Shown: positions 27,451 through 36,378, counted from the stretch's first letter. The stretch: DNA of 64,000 nt from Mycolicibacterium bacteremicum (GCF_002086115.1 NZ_MVHJ01000004.1:124001-188000); one strand, 5' to 3'. Numbers and translations: made by a program. The notes: generated by a model not told the origin, from the letters alone.

Positions 27451-28281
27451 ATGGGTTCACTGGAGGGCAGAGTCGCCTTCATCACGGGTGTGGCGCGTGG
27501 TCAGGGGCGTAGTCACGCAGTCCGGCTCGCCTCCGAGGGCGCCGACATCATCGGCGTGGACATCTGCGCCGACATCGACGCCAACGGGTACCCGATGGCG
27601 TCCCGCCAGGAGTTGGATGAGACCGTCGCCCTCGTCGAGGCGGCCGGCGGCAAGATGCGCGCTTCGGTGGCCGACGTGCGGGACTTCGGAGCCTTGCGAT
27701 CCGCTGTCGATGCCGGAGTCGAGCACTTCGGCAGGCTGGACATCGTGCTGGCCAACGCCGGTATCGCGCCGACTGCCTTCCGCGAGGTGAGCATCGAAGA
27801 AGACCTTGCGATGTGGACTGCCGTCATCGACGTCAACCTGGTGGGCTCGTTCCACACGGCGAAGGCGGCGATCCCGCATCTGATCGCCGGAGGTCGCGGT
27901 GGCGCCATCGTGTTCACCAGCTCGACGGCGGGACTGAAGGGCTTCGGCGGCTCGCAGGGTGGCGGTCTGGGTTATGCGGCCTCCAAGCACGGCATCGTCG
28001 GCTTGATGCGGACGCTTGCCAATGCGCTTGCTCCGCAGAACATCCGGGTCAACACCGTGCATCCCACGGCGGTCAACACCATGATGGCGACCAACCCGGC
28101 CATGACGGCGTTCCTGGAGGCCTACCCCGACGGCGGGCCACACCTGCAGAACCCGATGCCGGTCTCGCTGCTCGAACCCGAGGACATCAGCGCCGCGGTC
28201 TCATATCTGGTGTCCGATCAGGCCAAGTACGTCACCGGGGTCACGTTCCCGGTCGATGCCGGATTCTGCAACAAGCTATGA
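27451..28281 (+). CDS. mycofactocin-type SDR oxidoreductase
   Basis: The 276-aa SDR has the GVARGQGRSHAVRLASEGAD glycine-rich motif and VDICADID of the mycofactocin-coupled subfamily, in which NAD is held as a non-exchangeable cofactor. NAG and YAASK (catalytic Tyr and Lys) follow. Such enzymes oxidise alcohols and pass electrons to the peptide-derived cofactor mycofactocin. The maturation genes are not in the window. ATG 27451 has GCGAGGA upstream. It is coupled to the next SDR by ATGA. Confidence 0.88.
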   Translation: MGSLEGRVAFITGVARGQGRSHAVRLASEGADIIGVDICADIDANGYPMASRQELDETVALVEAAGGKMRASVADVRDFGALRSAVDAGVEHFGRLDIVLANAGIAPTAFREVSIEEDLAMWTAVIDVNLVGSFHTAKAAIPHLIAGGRGGAIVFTSSTAGLKGFGGSQGGGLGYAASKHGIVGLMRTLANALAPQNIRVNTVHPTAVNTMMATNPAMTAFLEAYPDGGPHLQNPMPVSLLEPEDISAAVSYLVSDQAKYVTGVTFPVDAGFCNKL

Positions 28282-29081
28282 GCGGGCGCGTCGAGGGCAA
28301 ACGCGTACTGATAACCGGCGCCGCCCGGGGTATGGGCCGCAGTCACGCCGTCCGATTGGCGCAGGAGGGTGCCGACGTCATTCTGGTCGACATCTGCGAA
28401 TCCCTGCCCGAGATCGAGTACCCGCTTGCCACCGCGGACGAGCTGAAGGAGACGGCCGAGCTGGTCGAGAAGGCTGGTCGCCGGGCGGTCACCCACGTGG
28501 TGGACGTACGTGATGAGCGGGCACTGACCGCGGCGGTCGACGATGGTGTCGGCCAGCTCGGTGGTCTCGACGCGGCTGTCGCGAACGCCGGCGTACTGAC
28601 CGGCGGAACCTGGGAAACCACCACCTCGCAGCAGTGGCGCACGGTCGTCGACGTGAACCTCATCGGGACGTGGAACACCTGCCGGGCGGCGATTCCGCAC
28701 CTCGTGGACCGCGGTGGCAGCCTGGTCAACATCAGTTCGGCGGCCGGTATCAAGGGCTCACCACTGCACACCCCGTATACGGCATCCAAGGCGGGTGTCG
28801 TGGGCTTGAGCAGGGCGCTGGCCAATGAGCTTGCCGCAATGAGCATCCGGGTCAACACGGTGCATCCGACCGGGGTGCCGACCGGTATGCAACCGGCCTC
28901 GCTACACCAACTGCTCCATGACACTCGCAGCGACCTGGGCCCCGTCTTCCAGAACGCGCTTCCGATCGTGATGGCCGAGGCCGTCGACATCAGCAATGCC
29001 GTCCTGTTCCTGATCTCCGACGAAGCCCGCTATGTCACCGGCCTCGAATTCAAGGTCGACGCGGGCGTCACCATCCGATGA
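28278..29081 (+). CDS. mycofactocin-type SDR oxidoreductase (second)
   Basis: The 267-aa SDR has TGAARGMGRSHAVRLAQEGAD, VDICESLPE, NAG and the catalytic YTASK. It is a diverged paralogue of the preceding enzyme, coupled to it by ATGA. Tandem paralogues suggest two successive or stereospecific alcohol oxidations in the same pathway. Confidence 0.88.
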   Translation: MSGRVEGKRVLITGAARGMGRSHAVRLAQEGADVILVDICESLPEIEYPLATADELKETAELVEKAGRRAVTHVVDVRDERALTAAVDDGVGQLGGLDAAVANAGVLTGGTWETTTSQQWRTVVDVNLIGTWNTCRAAIPHLVDRGGSLVNISSAAGIKGSPLHTPYTASKAGVVGLSRALANELAAMSIRVNTVHPTGVPTGMQPASLHQLLHDTRSDLGPVFQNALPIVMAEAVDISNAVLFLISDEARYVTGLEFKVDAGVTIR

Positions 29082-29103
29082 TCCCTTCGACGAAGGACAT
29101 GAC

Positions 29104-29916
29104 GTGACCGTATTGGCTTCTGATCGGCTCGAGCGCGGCAGACGGGCATACGCCGACATCATGACGGTGCCGGCTCCGGCCGACTCGACTCCGGCCACGC
29201 AGCATCTGCTCGATTTCGTCTTCGCCGAGGTCTGGCAGCGGCCCGGTCTGACCCGTCGGGAGCGCAGGTTCGTCACCCTGCCGTGTGTTGCGGCGGCGGA
29301 CTCCGAGGGGCCGATGCGTGACCATGTGTATGCCGCGCTCAACAGCGGAGACCTCAGTATCGTCGAGATGCAGGAAACAGTCCTTCATTTCGCGGTGTAT
29401 GCCGGTTGGCCGAAGGCCTCGCGGTTCAACATGGTGGTCGACGAGCAGTGGGAGCGCATCCACCGTGAGAAGGATCTTCCGGTGCCGCCGCCGGTGCCGC
29501 TGCTGCCGCTGAGCACGCCCAGTGATCCCGAGGCGCGGCTCGCTGTCGGCGAGCAGTCGTTCCGGGACATCAACTGCCTGCCGTACGCCCCGCAGCGGGA
29601 CAACCCGTTCCAAGGAGCCGGCATCCTCAACTTCGTCTTCGGTGAGATGTGGTTGCGGCCGGGGCTCGGCATGAAGGAACGACGCTTGATCACGGTGGCC
29701 TGTGTCGCCTTCCAGGACTCTCCGTATCCGATTCTCAGCCATGTCTATGCCGCGCTGAAGAGCCGCGACATCTCCTTTGCCGAAATGGACGAGCTGGCAT
29801 TGCATTTCGCGGCGCACTACGGGTGGCCGAAGGGGTCGCACCTCAACCAGGTGATCGCCGAGCAGAAGGAGCGGGTGACCGAAGAATGGGCGCAGGACGG
29901 AGCGTCGAACCGGTGA
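29104..29916 (+). CDS. double carboxymuconolactone-decarboxylase-like protein
   Basis: The 270-aa protein contains two similar CMD-type halves. Each has RPGL..RERR..T..CVA followed by a DHVYAAL / SHVYAAL helix and an LHFA.Y.GWPK segment (about residues 40-115 and 175-255). It lacks the CxxC pair of AhpD, so peroxidase activity is unlikely, and a hydrolase or decarboxylase role is a guess. GTG 29104 has GAAGGAC upstream. It is coupled by GTGA to the aldehyde dehydrogenase. Confidence 0.75.
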   Translation: MTVLASDRLERGRRAYADIMTVPAPADSTPATQHLLDFVFAEVWQRPGLTRRERRFVTLPCVAAADSEGPMRDHVYAALNSGDLSIVEMQETVLHFAVYAGWPKASRFNMVVDEQWERIHREKDLPVPPPVPLLPLSTPSDPEARLAVGEQSFRDINCLPYAPQRDNPFQGAGILNFVFGEMWLRPGLGMKERRLITVACVAFQDSPYPILSHVYAALKSRDISFAEMDELALHFAAHYGWPKGSHLNQVIAEQKERVTEEWAQDGASNR

Positions 29917-31376
29917 CGACGGCCGATGTCGGTCTCGATCCCATTGGCCTGCTCATCGGTACCGACCGGCCCGCCGTCACGTCAGCGGGTCTGCATCGGC
30001 ACGTCTTTCCGGGCACCGGTGAGTCGAACGCCACGGTTGCCCTGGCCGGTGCCACCGAGGTGGACCTGTCTGTGTCGGTGGCGGTGGAGGCGCAGCGGGA
30101 ATGGTTCGGGCTGACGGTCGATCAACGTCGCGACAAGCTCATCGACCTGGCCGACGTGGTGCGGGTGCATCTGGGTGAATTGGCCGAACTCAACACCCGC
30201 GACTACGGCGTGCCGATCTCGTATGCCGGCAATGCCGTCATGCTGGACCAGTTCCTCCGGCATTTCGCCGGGTATGTCGACAAGCCGCACGGGTCGAGTA
30301 CTCCGGTCAGTGGCAGTACCGATCTCAATTTCATCGAGCGGGAACCCTACGGGGTGGTCGGGGTCATCGCCCCGTGGAACGGATCGCTCGTCGTGGCCGC
30401 GGCATGCGTCGCACCTGCCTTGGCCGCCGGAAACGCTGTGCTGTTCAAACCCTCCGAGCTCGCGCCGTTGGCTGCGCTGCGGTTCGGTGAGCTCTGTCTG
30501 GAAGCGGGGCTGCCTCCGGGTCTGGTCAACATCCTGCCGGCCACCGCCGACGGCGGGGATGCCCTGGTGCGGCATCCGGGCATCGGCAAGATCCACTTCA
30601 CCGGCGGCGGAGACACCGCGCGTCACATCCTGCGGGCCGCGGCGGACAACCTGACTCCGGTGGTCACCGAACTGGGTGGCAAATCGGCCAACATCATCTT
30701 CGACGATGCCGACCTCGACACCGCCGCTGCCCGGTCGGCCCATCAGGGTCCGCTGATGCAGGCCGGCCAGAGTTGCGCCTGCGCCAGCCGGATCCTTGTG
30801 CACGATGCCGTGTACGACGCCTTCGTCGAGCGGTTCCTGGCCGTGATCTCGTCGGCGCGGGTGGGCGACCCGCTGGACCCGACCACCGGTTTCGGCCCGG
30901 TGATCTCCGAGGCTGCCCTGGTGCGGATCCTCGGCGTCATCGGCGATGCCGTCGACCGGCGAAGTGGCCGTCTGCTCACCGGTGGCGGACGAATCACCGA
31001 AGGAGCACTGGCACAAGGCTATTTCGTCGAGCCGACGGTGCTCGGCGATGTGGACAACCGGTCCGCACTCGCGCAGAACGAGACCTTCGGGCCGGTGGTA
31101 TCGCTGATCCGCTTCACCGATGATCATGAGGCGGTGCGCATCGCCAACGACACACCGTATGGGCTGAATGCCTTCATCCACACCAGGGATCTCGTGCGCG
31201 CGCATTCGGTTGCGCGGCAGCTGCAGTCCGGATCGGTGTGGGTCAATCAGGGCAGCCGGATCTCACCGCAGGGCCCGTACGGCGGTTACAAGCAGAGCGG
31301 ATCCGGGCGCACCGGGGGCCTGGAGGGCCTCCGGGAGTTTCAACAGGTTAAGAACATTCGTATCGGGATGAGCTGA
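29913..31376 (+). CDS. aldehyde dehydrogenase (NAD(P)+)
   Basis: The 487-aa ALDH has the cofactor region PWNG..FKPSE, the GGD loop, catalytic Glu in TELGGKSAN and the nucleophilic Cys in AGQSCACASR, followed by the NETFGPV motif. Start GTG 29913 overlaps the CMD-like stop. In this operon it would oxidise the aldehyde made by the SDRs from an alcohol, feeding an acyl or acid intermediate. Confidence 0.9.
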   Translation: MTTADVGLDPIGLLIGTDRPAVTSAGLHRHVFPGTGESNATVALAGATEVDLSVSVAVEAQREWFGLTVDQRRDKLIDLADVVRVHLGELAELNTRDYGVPISYAGNAVMLDQFLRHFAGYVDKPHGSSTPVSGSTDLNFIEREPYGVVGVIAPWNGSLVVAAACVAPALAAGNAVLFKPSELAPLAALRFGELCLEAGLPPGLVNILPATADGGDALVRHPGIGKIHFTGGGDTARHILRAAADNLTPVVTELGGKSANIIFDDADLDTAAARSAHQGPLMQAGQSCACASRILVHDAVYDAFVERFLAVISSARVGDPLDPTTGFGPVISEAALVRILGVIGDAVDRRSGRLLTGGGRITEGALAQGYFVEPTVLGDVDNRSALAQNETFGPVVSLIRFTDDHEAVRIANDTPYGLNAFIHTRDLVRAHSVARQLQSGSVWVNQGSRISPQGPYGGYKQSGSGRTGGLEGLREFQQVKNIRIGMS

Positions 31377-31386
31377 GGGCAGGCCG

Positions 31387-32226
31387 CTACTTGAGCATGC
31401 TTCCTGCGTCGACGGTGACGGGAAGTCCTGTGATGTAGCGCGATTCGTCGGAGGCGAGGAACAGCACGGCGTTGCTGATGTCGACGGGTTCGACCCAGCC
31501 GATCGGCAGCACGTGCATCATCTGTGCGACCACCTTCATATCCTCGGGGCCCGGGTTCTCCAGGTCGGGCCGGAACAGGTGCATGGTGCCCTCGTTCATG
31601 AACATGGGGGTGTTGACGTTGGTCGGGCACACCGCGTTGACCCGGATGAAGTGCTGGCCGAGTTCGACCGCGAAGGTTCGCATCAATCCGATCACACCGT
31701 GCTTGGCCGCGATGTAGTGTCCGGTGTTCGGATAGGCCTTGAGCCCGCCGACCGAGCTGGTCAATACGATGGATCCGCCCTGCCCACCAGAAATGAGATG
31801 GGGGACAGCTGCTTTGACTGTCTTCCAGACGCCGGACAGGTTGATGCCGATCATGTCGTCCCAGTCGTGCTGGGCCGTCTTGTCCAATGTCTGCCCGCCG
31901 TTGCCGATGCCGGCATTGGCAACGATGATGTCCAACCGACCCAGCTGCTCGACTCCGCTGTCCACCGCCGCCGTCAGCGCGTCGAAGTCGCGGACGTCGA
32001 CCTCGGCGGTGACGATCCGCCGGTTGAGTCCCTTGACCAGATCCGCCGTCTCCGCCAGGTCATCCGGGGAGGATGGCGCGATCTGGGCGTCCGGTGTGAT
32101 CGGTCCGCAGATGTCGACCGCGATGATGTCGGCGCCTTCCTCGGCCAGCCGCACCGCGTGACTGCGGCCCTGTCCGCGCGCCGCGCCGGTGACGAAGGCG
32201 ACCTTGCCTGCTACCCGTCCTGTCAC
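31387..32226 (-). CDS. mycofactocin-type SDR oxidoreductase (third)
   Basis: The 279-aa SDR has TGAARGQGRSHAVRLAEEGAD and AVDICGPIT, NAG and the catalytic YIAAK. Start GTG 32226 is preceded by GAGGTGG. It converges with the ALDH gene and lies downstream of a CTGATCGATCGATCAG operator, placing it in the regulon of the neighbouring TetR together with the ferredoxin-P450 operon. Confidence 0.87.
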   Translation of the reverse strand: MTGRVAGKVAFVTGAARGQGRSHAVRLAEEGADIIAVDICGPITPDAQIAPSSPDDLAETADLVKGLNRRIVTAEVDVRDFDALTAAVDSGVEQLGRLDIIVANAGIGNGGQTLDKTAQHDWDDMIGINLSGVWKTVKAAVPHLISGGQGGSIVLTSSVGGLKAYPNTGHYIAAKHGVIGLMRTFAVELGQHFIRVNAVCPTNVNTPMFMNEGTMHLFRPDLENPGPEDMKVVAQMMHVLPIGWVEPVDISNAVLFLASDESRYITGLPVTVDAGSMLK

Positions 32227-32257
32227 GATCCACCTCATTCTGATTGCCCGCTGTGTA

Positions 32258-32273
32258 CTGATCGATCGATCAG
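32258..32273. promoter_or_regulatory. TetR operator upstream of the third SDR
   Basis: CTGATCGATCGATCAG is a perfect 16-bp palindrome 32 nt before the GTG. A nearly identical copy lies at 32966-32981, indicating one shared regulator. Confidence 0.7.
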
Positions 32274-32313
32274 GAAGCTAGGCCCGAAACGACCCGGGTG
32301 TCAACCCTTGGGC

Positions 32314-32892
32314 CTATTTCGCGAGCGTGTCCAGCTGGGCCTCGATGAGACGGCGCAGCTCGTCGTGGCCGAGCGTCACTCCGACGGCCTCCTCGTTGCA
32401 GAGGCTGCGGGCTATCTGGGCGATCAGCATGGACACCGCCACTGGCGGGTACTTATCCATGTCGACGCCGCGGGCGCGCAGTGCGACGGCGACGGCGGCG
32501 GTCTCGATATCGCGGACCCGTTCGGCGTAGGCGCGCAGTTCGGCGCGGATGACCTTGCGGTGGTTGGCCAGCGCCATGAACTCGGTGCTCAGGATGCTCA
32601 AGCTGTTATCGCTGTTCACAGCCCATAAAGCACGCAGCGGATCGTCGTCGGTGAGGGCGGCGCGCATGCTGGCCAGCGAGGCATCGGCGCCACTGCGCAG
32701 CACCTCCACGAACAGGTCGTCCATGGTGGGGAAGTAGTAGTAGACCAGCGCCTGTTTGACGCCGGCCTCGGCGGCCACCCGCCGGGATGTGGCCGCGGCG
32801 TACCCGTCCTCGCGCATCAGTTTGGCGGTGGCCGCGATCAACCGTTCCCGCGCGCCGGGGTCTGCTGAGCGCGGCCTGGTGGACGCGGCCAC
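32314..32892 (-). CDS. TetR-family regulator
   Basis: The 192-aa TetR protein has HTH residues about 15-60 (ERLIAATAKLMREDGYAAATSRR.AAEAGVKQALVYYYF). It lies between two copies of the same palindrome, one before the third SDR and one before the ferredoxin-P450 genes, so it probably represses itself, the SDR and the P450 operon. Confidence 0.85.
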   Translation of the reverse strand: MAASTRPRSADPGARERLIAATAKLMREDGYAAATSRRVAAEAGVKQALVYYYFPTMDDLFVEVLRSGADASLASMRAALTDDDPLRALWAVNSDNSLSILSTEFMALANHRKVIRAELRAYAERVRDIETAAVAVALRARGVDMDKYPPVAVSMLIAQIARSLCNEEAVGVTLGHDELRRLIEAQLDTLAK

Positions 32893-32965
32893 TCAACGAC
32901 CTCCGAGCCGCTGGCCGGTTGACCGCCGCGGACGGCCCGTGATAAGCATGCGGCATTCTAACAGT

Positions 32966-32981
32966 CTGGTCGATCGATCAG
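32966..32981. promoter_or_regulatory. TetR operator between TetR and ferredoxin-P450
   Basis: CTGGTCGATCGATCAG matches the site at 32258-32273 except at one base. It lies between the divergent TetR gene and the ferredoxin gene. Confidence 0.7.
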
Positions 32982-33016
32982 TTTTGTGTCAGAATCGGCC
33001 CGGATGGAGGTGCGGG

Positions 33017-33241
33017 ATGTCCCTGCGACGGATGGTCGCCGTCGACCCGAAGCTGTGCGAAGGGCACGCGTTGTGTCTCGACACGGCGCCCGAGGTCTTC
33101 GATGTCGGCGACGACGACGTCGCGTCATGCACCAGGCAACCGGGTCCGGACATGTGGCCCGCCGTCCGTGCGGCCATCGACGCCTGCCCGCGCGGGGCGA
33201 TCAGCGTCTGCGAAGAGGAACTCGAAAGGACTCAGCCATGA
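33017..33241 (+). CDS. [3Fe-4S] ferredoxin, P450 partner
   Basis: The 74-aa ferredoxin has the motif C-E-G-H-A-L-C ... C-P, where histidine replaces the second cysteine of a [4Fe-4S] motif. This type is common beside mycobacterial P450s. GGAGG precedes the ATG, and the stop overlaps the P450 start (ATGA). It presumably delivers electrons to the P450 from a reductase encoded elsewhere. Confidence 0.88.
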   Translation: MSLRRMVAVDPKLCEGHALCLDTAPEVFDVGDDDVASCTRQPGPDMWPAVRAAIDACPRGAISVCEEELERTQP

Positions 33242-34521
33242 CCGATCTCGCCGAAGCGGACTTCTTTTCCGACCAGATCATCAGCCAGTCGCCGTATGAA
33301 TACTGGGATCGGATGCGCGAGTTGGGACCGGTGACCAGGGAGCCGCACTACGGCGTGGTGGCCGTCACCGGCTACCAGGAGGTCATGGCCGCGTTCAAGG
33401 ACCACGACTCGTTCTCCGCGGTGAATGCGATCGGTGGGCCGTTCCCGCCTCTGCCGTTCACCCCGGAAGGTGACGACATCAGTGCCCAGATCGAGGAGCA
33501 TCGGCACCTCTTCCCCATCCACGAGCACATGGTGGTGATGGACCCGCCCGCGCACGAGAAGGCGCGTTCCCTGTTGAGCAAGCTGCTCACGCCCCGCCGC
33601 CTCAAAGAGAACGAAGACTACATGTGGCGCCTGGTGGACAGCCAGATCGACCAGTTCATCGACAGCGGGCGCTGTGAATTCCTGTCCGAGTACGCCAAGC
33701 CATTTGCGACGTCGGCGATCATCGACCTGCTCGGTGTACCGGAGGGCGACCGGCCCGAGTTCCTGGCCGCGCTGGGCGCCGAAAGACCCGACGGCAACAG
33801 GGTGGGCGCGCTCGACGGTGAACCCGTGGGGCTCGATCCCCTGCAGTACCTCGACGACAAGTTCCTCGGATACCTCGCCGAACGTCGACGCGACCCGCGC
33901 GAGGATGTGCTCAGCGGGATTGCAGCCGCGCTGTATCCGGACGGATCGACACCCGAACTGATCGAACTGGTCAAGCCGGCGACCTTCCTGTTCGCCGCGG
34001 GGCAGGAGACCGTCACCAAGCTGTTGACCGCCGCCGTGCAGACACTCGGAGACCGGCCGGAGTTCCAACAGGCACTGCGCGAGGATCCGAGCCGCATCCC
34101 GACGTTCATCGAGGAAGCGGTGCGGATGCACTCTCCCACCAAGGTCGACTTCCGACTCGTTCGCAAGAGCACGACCCTGGGTGGGGTGGCGCTGCCGGCG
34201 GGCACCATCGTGATGCTGTGTCTGGGCGCGGCCAACCGCGATCCGCGCAAGTTCGACGATCCGCACGAGTTCCGGCCGGACCGTAAGAACGTCCGTGAGC
34301 ACATCGCCTTCGGGCGCGGAATCCACACCTGCGCGGGTGCGCCACTGGCCCGGGTCGAAGGGCAGATCACCGTCCGCAGGCTGCTGGACCGGATGTCCGA
34401 CATCAGAATCGACGAGAGCAAGCACGGCGCGGCAGGCGCGCGGAACTACGTCTACGAGCCGACCTTCCTGCTGCGCGGTCTCACCGAGTTGCACATCGAG
34501 TTCACCGCGGCCGCCGGTTGA
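33238..34521 (+). CDS. cytochrome P450
   Basis: The 427-aa P450 has I-helix AAGQETVTK, K-helix EEAVR and heme loop FGRGIHTCAGAPLAR. The I-helix carries Glu in place of the usual Asp acid (GQET), a known variant. It is coupled to its ferredoxin and followed by a secreted protein whose start overlaps its stop. The substrate is unknown, though the TetR/SDR context suggests a lipid or terpenoid. Confidence 0.9.
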   Translation: MTDLAEADFFSDQIISQSPYEYWDRMRELGPVTREPHYGVVAVTGYQEVMAAFKDHDSFSAVNAIGGPFPPLPFTPEGDDISAQIEEHRHLFPIHEHMVVMDPPAHEKARSLLSKLLTPRRLKENEDYMWRLVDSQIDQFIDSGRCEFLSEYAKPFATSAIIDLLGVPEGDRPEFLAALGAERPDGNRVGALDGEPVGLDPLQYLDDKFLGYLAERRRDPREDVLSGIAAALYPDGSTPELIELVKPATFLFAAGQETVTKLLTAAVQTLGDRPEFQQALREDPSRIPTFIEEAVRMHSPTKVDFRLVRKSTTLGGVALPAGTIVMLCLGAANRDPRKFDDPHEFRPDRKNVREHIAFGRGIHTCAGAPLARVEGQITVRRLLDRMSDIRIDESKHGAAGARNYVYEPTFLLRGLTELHIEFTAAAG

Positions 34522-35015
34522 TCGCACGCATCGTCGCGGCGGTTCTACTGGCCTGGGCTGGTTTCGGCGTTTCGGTGGCGCATGCCGACCGGCTGGGCGC
34601 GGTCAACGGCGTGTTCGACGCAGTGTCCAACGGTGATTGGGCGCGCACCAACAACGTCTACATGGATGAACAGACCGTGGTCAGCACCTGGACGATCAGC
34701 ACCACCTGCACCAAATACCAGACCTGCGAGGGCACGGTCAGCAGCGACCAGGGTTGGACCGCAGAGATCTCGACCACAGATGGGCTGTGGTACGTCCGCC
34801 GGGAGATTCCCGACTGGCAGCACTGCGCCGGCGGCGGCACCGCGGCCGGACGGCAGCTGTTCCAGTTCTATCCGATCGACGTGGCCAGCGGTCAGCTGGA
34901 GCCAGGCTCGGATGTCTTCACGGGCATCGACCGGACCACGACGGCAGGTGGGTCGTGCGGGGATAGCGACCCGACCGTCATCGAGATGCCGTTCCGTCTG
35001 AGCCGTGCATCCTGA
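34518..35015 (+). CDS. secreted hypothetical protein
   Basis: The 165-aa protein starts at TTG 34518, overlapping the P450 stop. A signal peptide ends in VSVAHA before DRLGAV. The mature part has four cysteines (STTCTKYQTC, DWQHC, GGSC), probably two disulfides, in a beta-rich domain. I recognise only general resemblance to small exported mycobacterial proteins. Coupling to a P450 operon is unusual. Confidence 0.68.
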   Translation: MIARIVAAVLLAWAGFGVSVAHADRLGAVNGVFDAVSNGDWARTNNVYMDEQTVVSTWTISTTCTKYQTCEGTVSSDQGWTAEISTTDGLWYVRREIPDWQHCAGGGTAAGRQLFQFYPIDVASGQLEPGSDVFTGIDRTTTAGGSCGDSDPTVIEMPFRLSRAS

Positions 35016-35017
35016 CG

Positions 35018-35046
35018 CCACCACCGCCGTTGCGGGCGGCGTGGTC
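35018..35046. terminator. hairpin between convergent genes
   Basis: CCACCACCGCC and GGGCGGCGTGG form an imperfect GC-rich stem around a short loop in the gap between the secreted-protein gene and the convergent TetR gene. No U-tract follows. Confidence 0.35.
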
Positions 35047-35068
35047 CACGACGTGCTGTCGCAGTGAC

Positions 35069-35668
35069 TCAGCCGGCCAGCCGTTGTTCCAGCAGGGTCA
35101 GCGCGGCGGTGAGTGAATCATCGGGCATCACGGTGTTGTGCGCCGCCGAGATCAGCACCCCGACGATCGCCCCCGCGAGCACCCGTCGCCCCGGCGCATC
35201 CTCCGGCGCGTCCGGGCGATGCGTGAGCGCCTCGGCGATCAGGTCGATCAACCGGACGTACTCGCCGTAGAGCAGGCCCCGCGCCTCCGGGATCTGGAAG
35301 GTCAGCCGCTGACCGGTCTCGAAATCGGCGCGGTCCTGCTCCGACATCGCGCCGAACACCTCGGCGACGGCATGGCGATAGGCGGCGACGACGGGCAGAT
35401 CGGCCGGTGCCGTGGCGAACGCCTCGACGATGGGTTCGATCTGACCGTCGTTGAGAAGCACCGCTTCTTTGCCGGTGTAATAGCGGTAGAACGTGCGCGG
35501 GGAGATGTCGGCCGCGGCGGCGATCTGTTCGACGGTGGTGGCGTCATAGCCGTTGTCGGCGAACAGCGAGAAGGCCGCGGTGCGGATGGCCAGCCGGGTC
35601 TTGAGCTTCTTACGTGCCCGCAAGCCTTCTGCATCCCCCGATTTCGACACTGCGCCAGTGTCCCCCAT
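35069..35668 (-). CDS. TetR-family regulator
   Basis: The 199-aa TetR protein has the HTH TTVEQIAAAADISPRTFYRYYTGKEAV near residues 44-70. It lies 11 nt after the GntR gene on the same strand, so it may be cotranscribed with it, or it could control the neighbouring P450 genes. I see no clear operator immediately upstream. Confidence 0.82.
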   Translation of the reverse strand: MGDTGAVSKSGDAEGLRARKKLKTRLAIRTAAFSLFADNGYDATTVEQIAAAADISPRTFYRYYTGKEAVLLNDGQIEPIVEAFATAPADLPVVAAYRHAVAEVFGAMSEQDRADFETGQRLTFQIPEARGLLYGEYVRLIDLIAEALTHRPDAPEDAPGRRVLAGAIVGVLISAAHNTVMPDDSLTAALTLLEQRLAG

Positions 35669-35679
35669 CTACCTGCAGA

Positions 35680-36339
35680 TCAGCCCACCAACGTGTGCGC
35701 TGCTCCGGCCATGTGCTCGGTCACGGTGGCCGCGGCGCTGTCGCCGTCGCCAGATTCGATGGCATCCACGATGTCGTAATGCCGCTTGGCATTCATGTTA
35801 CGGATCGCCCGGTCGACACCGGCGAACATGATCGACATCCGGATGCTGCCCTCCAGCGAGGTCCACTGGTGTACCAGCGTCTCGTTGCCGGTGAGCCGGC
35901 ACATGGTGCGGTGGAACCGGAGGTCGGCCTCGATGCGGTCTTCCAGATTGGCCTCGGCCCACCGATCCATGTCGTCGACGGCACCGCGCAGCGTGGCCAC
36001 GATGTCGGCCCGCTCGGTCCGCGACGCGAGTTCGCGCGCGGCCAGCGATTCGAGCGCGGCACGCACGTTGAAGATGTCGCGGATCTCCTTGGCGTCGAGG
36101 TGGCGCACCGACAACCGCCCGCGGGCCCCCGCGGAGATGAGCCCCTCCTGCTGGAGTTGGCGCATGGCCTCGCGCAGGGTGCCGCGGCTGATCTGCAGCG
36201 CATCGGACAGGTCCGTCTCCACCAGGTGGGTGCCCGGCGTCAGCTGACCCGTGGTGATCGCCCGGCGCAGCGCGGTCAGCGCCTGCTCACGCAGGCTCGT
36301 CTTCTCCAACCGCAGCAACGAGGTGGAATCCACGGTCAT
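35680..36339 (-). CDS. GntR-family (FadR/FCD) regulator of the sugar cluster
   Basis: The 219-aa protein has an N-terminal winged HTH (residues about 12-75, with LVETDLSDALQISRGTLREAMRQL) and an all-helical FCD domain with histidines and acidic residues that usually bind a metal and a carboxylate or sugar-acid effector. ATG 36339 has AAGGAGC upstream. A TTGAC-T-GTCAA box overlaps its promoter, and related palindromes lie between the transporter and isomerase operons, so it likely represses all three. Confidence 0.85.
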   Translation of the reverse strand: MTVDSTSLLRLEKTSLREQALTALRRAITTGQLTPGTHLVETDLSDALQISRGTLREAMRQLQQEGLISAGARGRLSVRHLDAKEIRDIFNVRAALESLAARELASRTERADIVATLRGAVDDMDRWAEANLEDRIEADLRFHRTMCRLTGNETLVHQWTSLEGSIRMSIMFAGVDRAIRNMNAKRHYDIVDAIESGDGDSAAATVTEHMAGAAHTLVG

Positions 36340-36349
36340 GCCGCGCTCC

Positions 36350-36360
36350 TTGACTGTCAA
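36350..36360. promoter_or_regulatory. GntR operator at its own promoter
   Basis: TTGAC-T-GTCAA is a perfect 11-bp palindrome 10 nt before the GntR start, and a further GTTGTCAAC follows at 36367-36375. These match the boxes at 39576-39680. Confidence 0.55.
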
Positions 36361-36378
36361 CATTCAGTTGTCAACACC

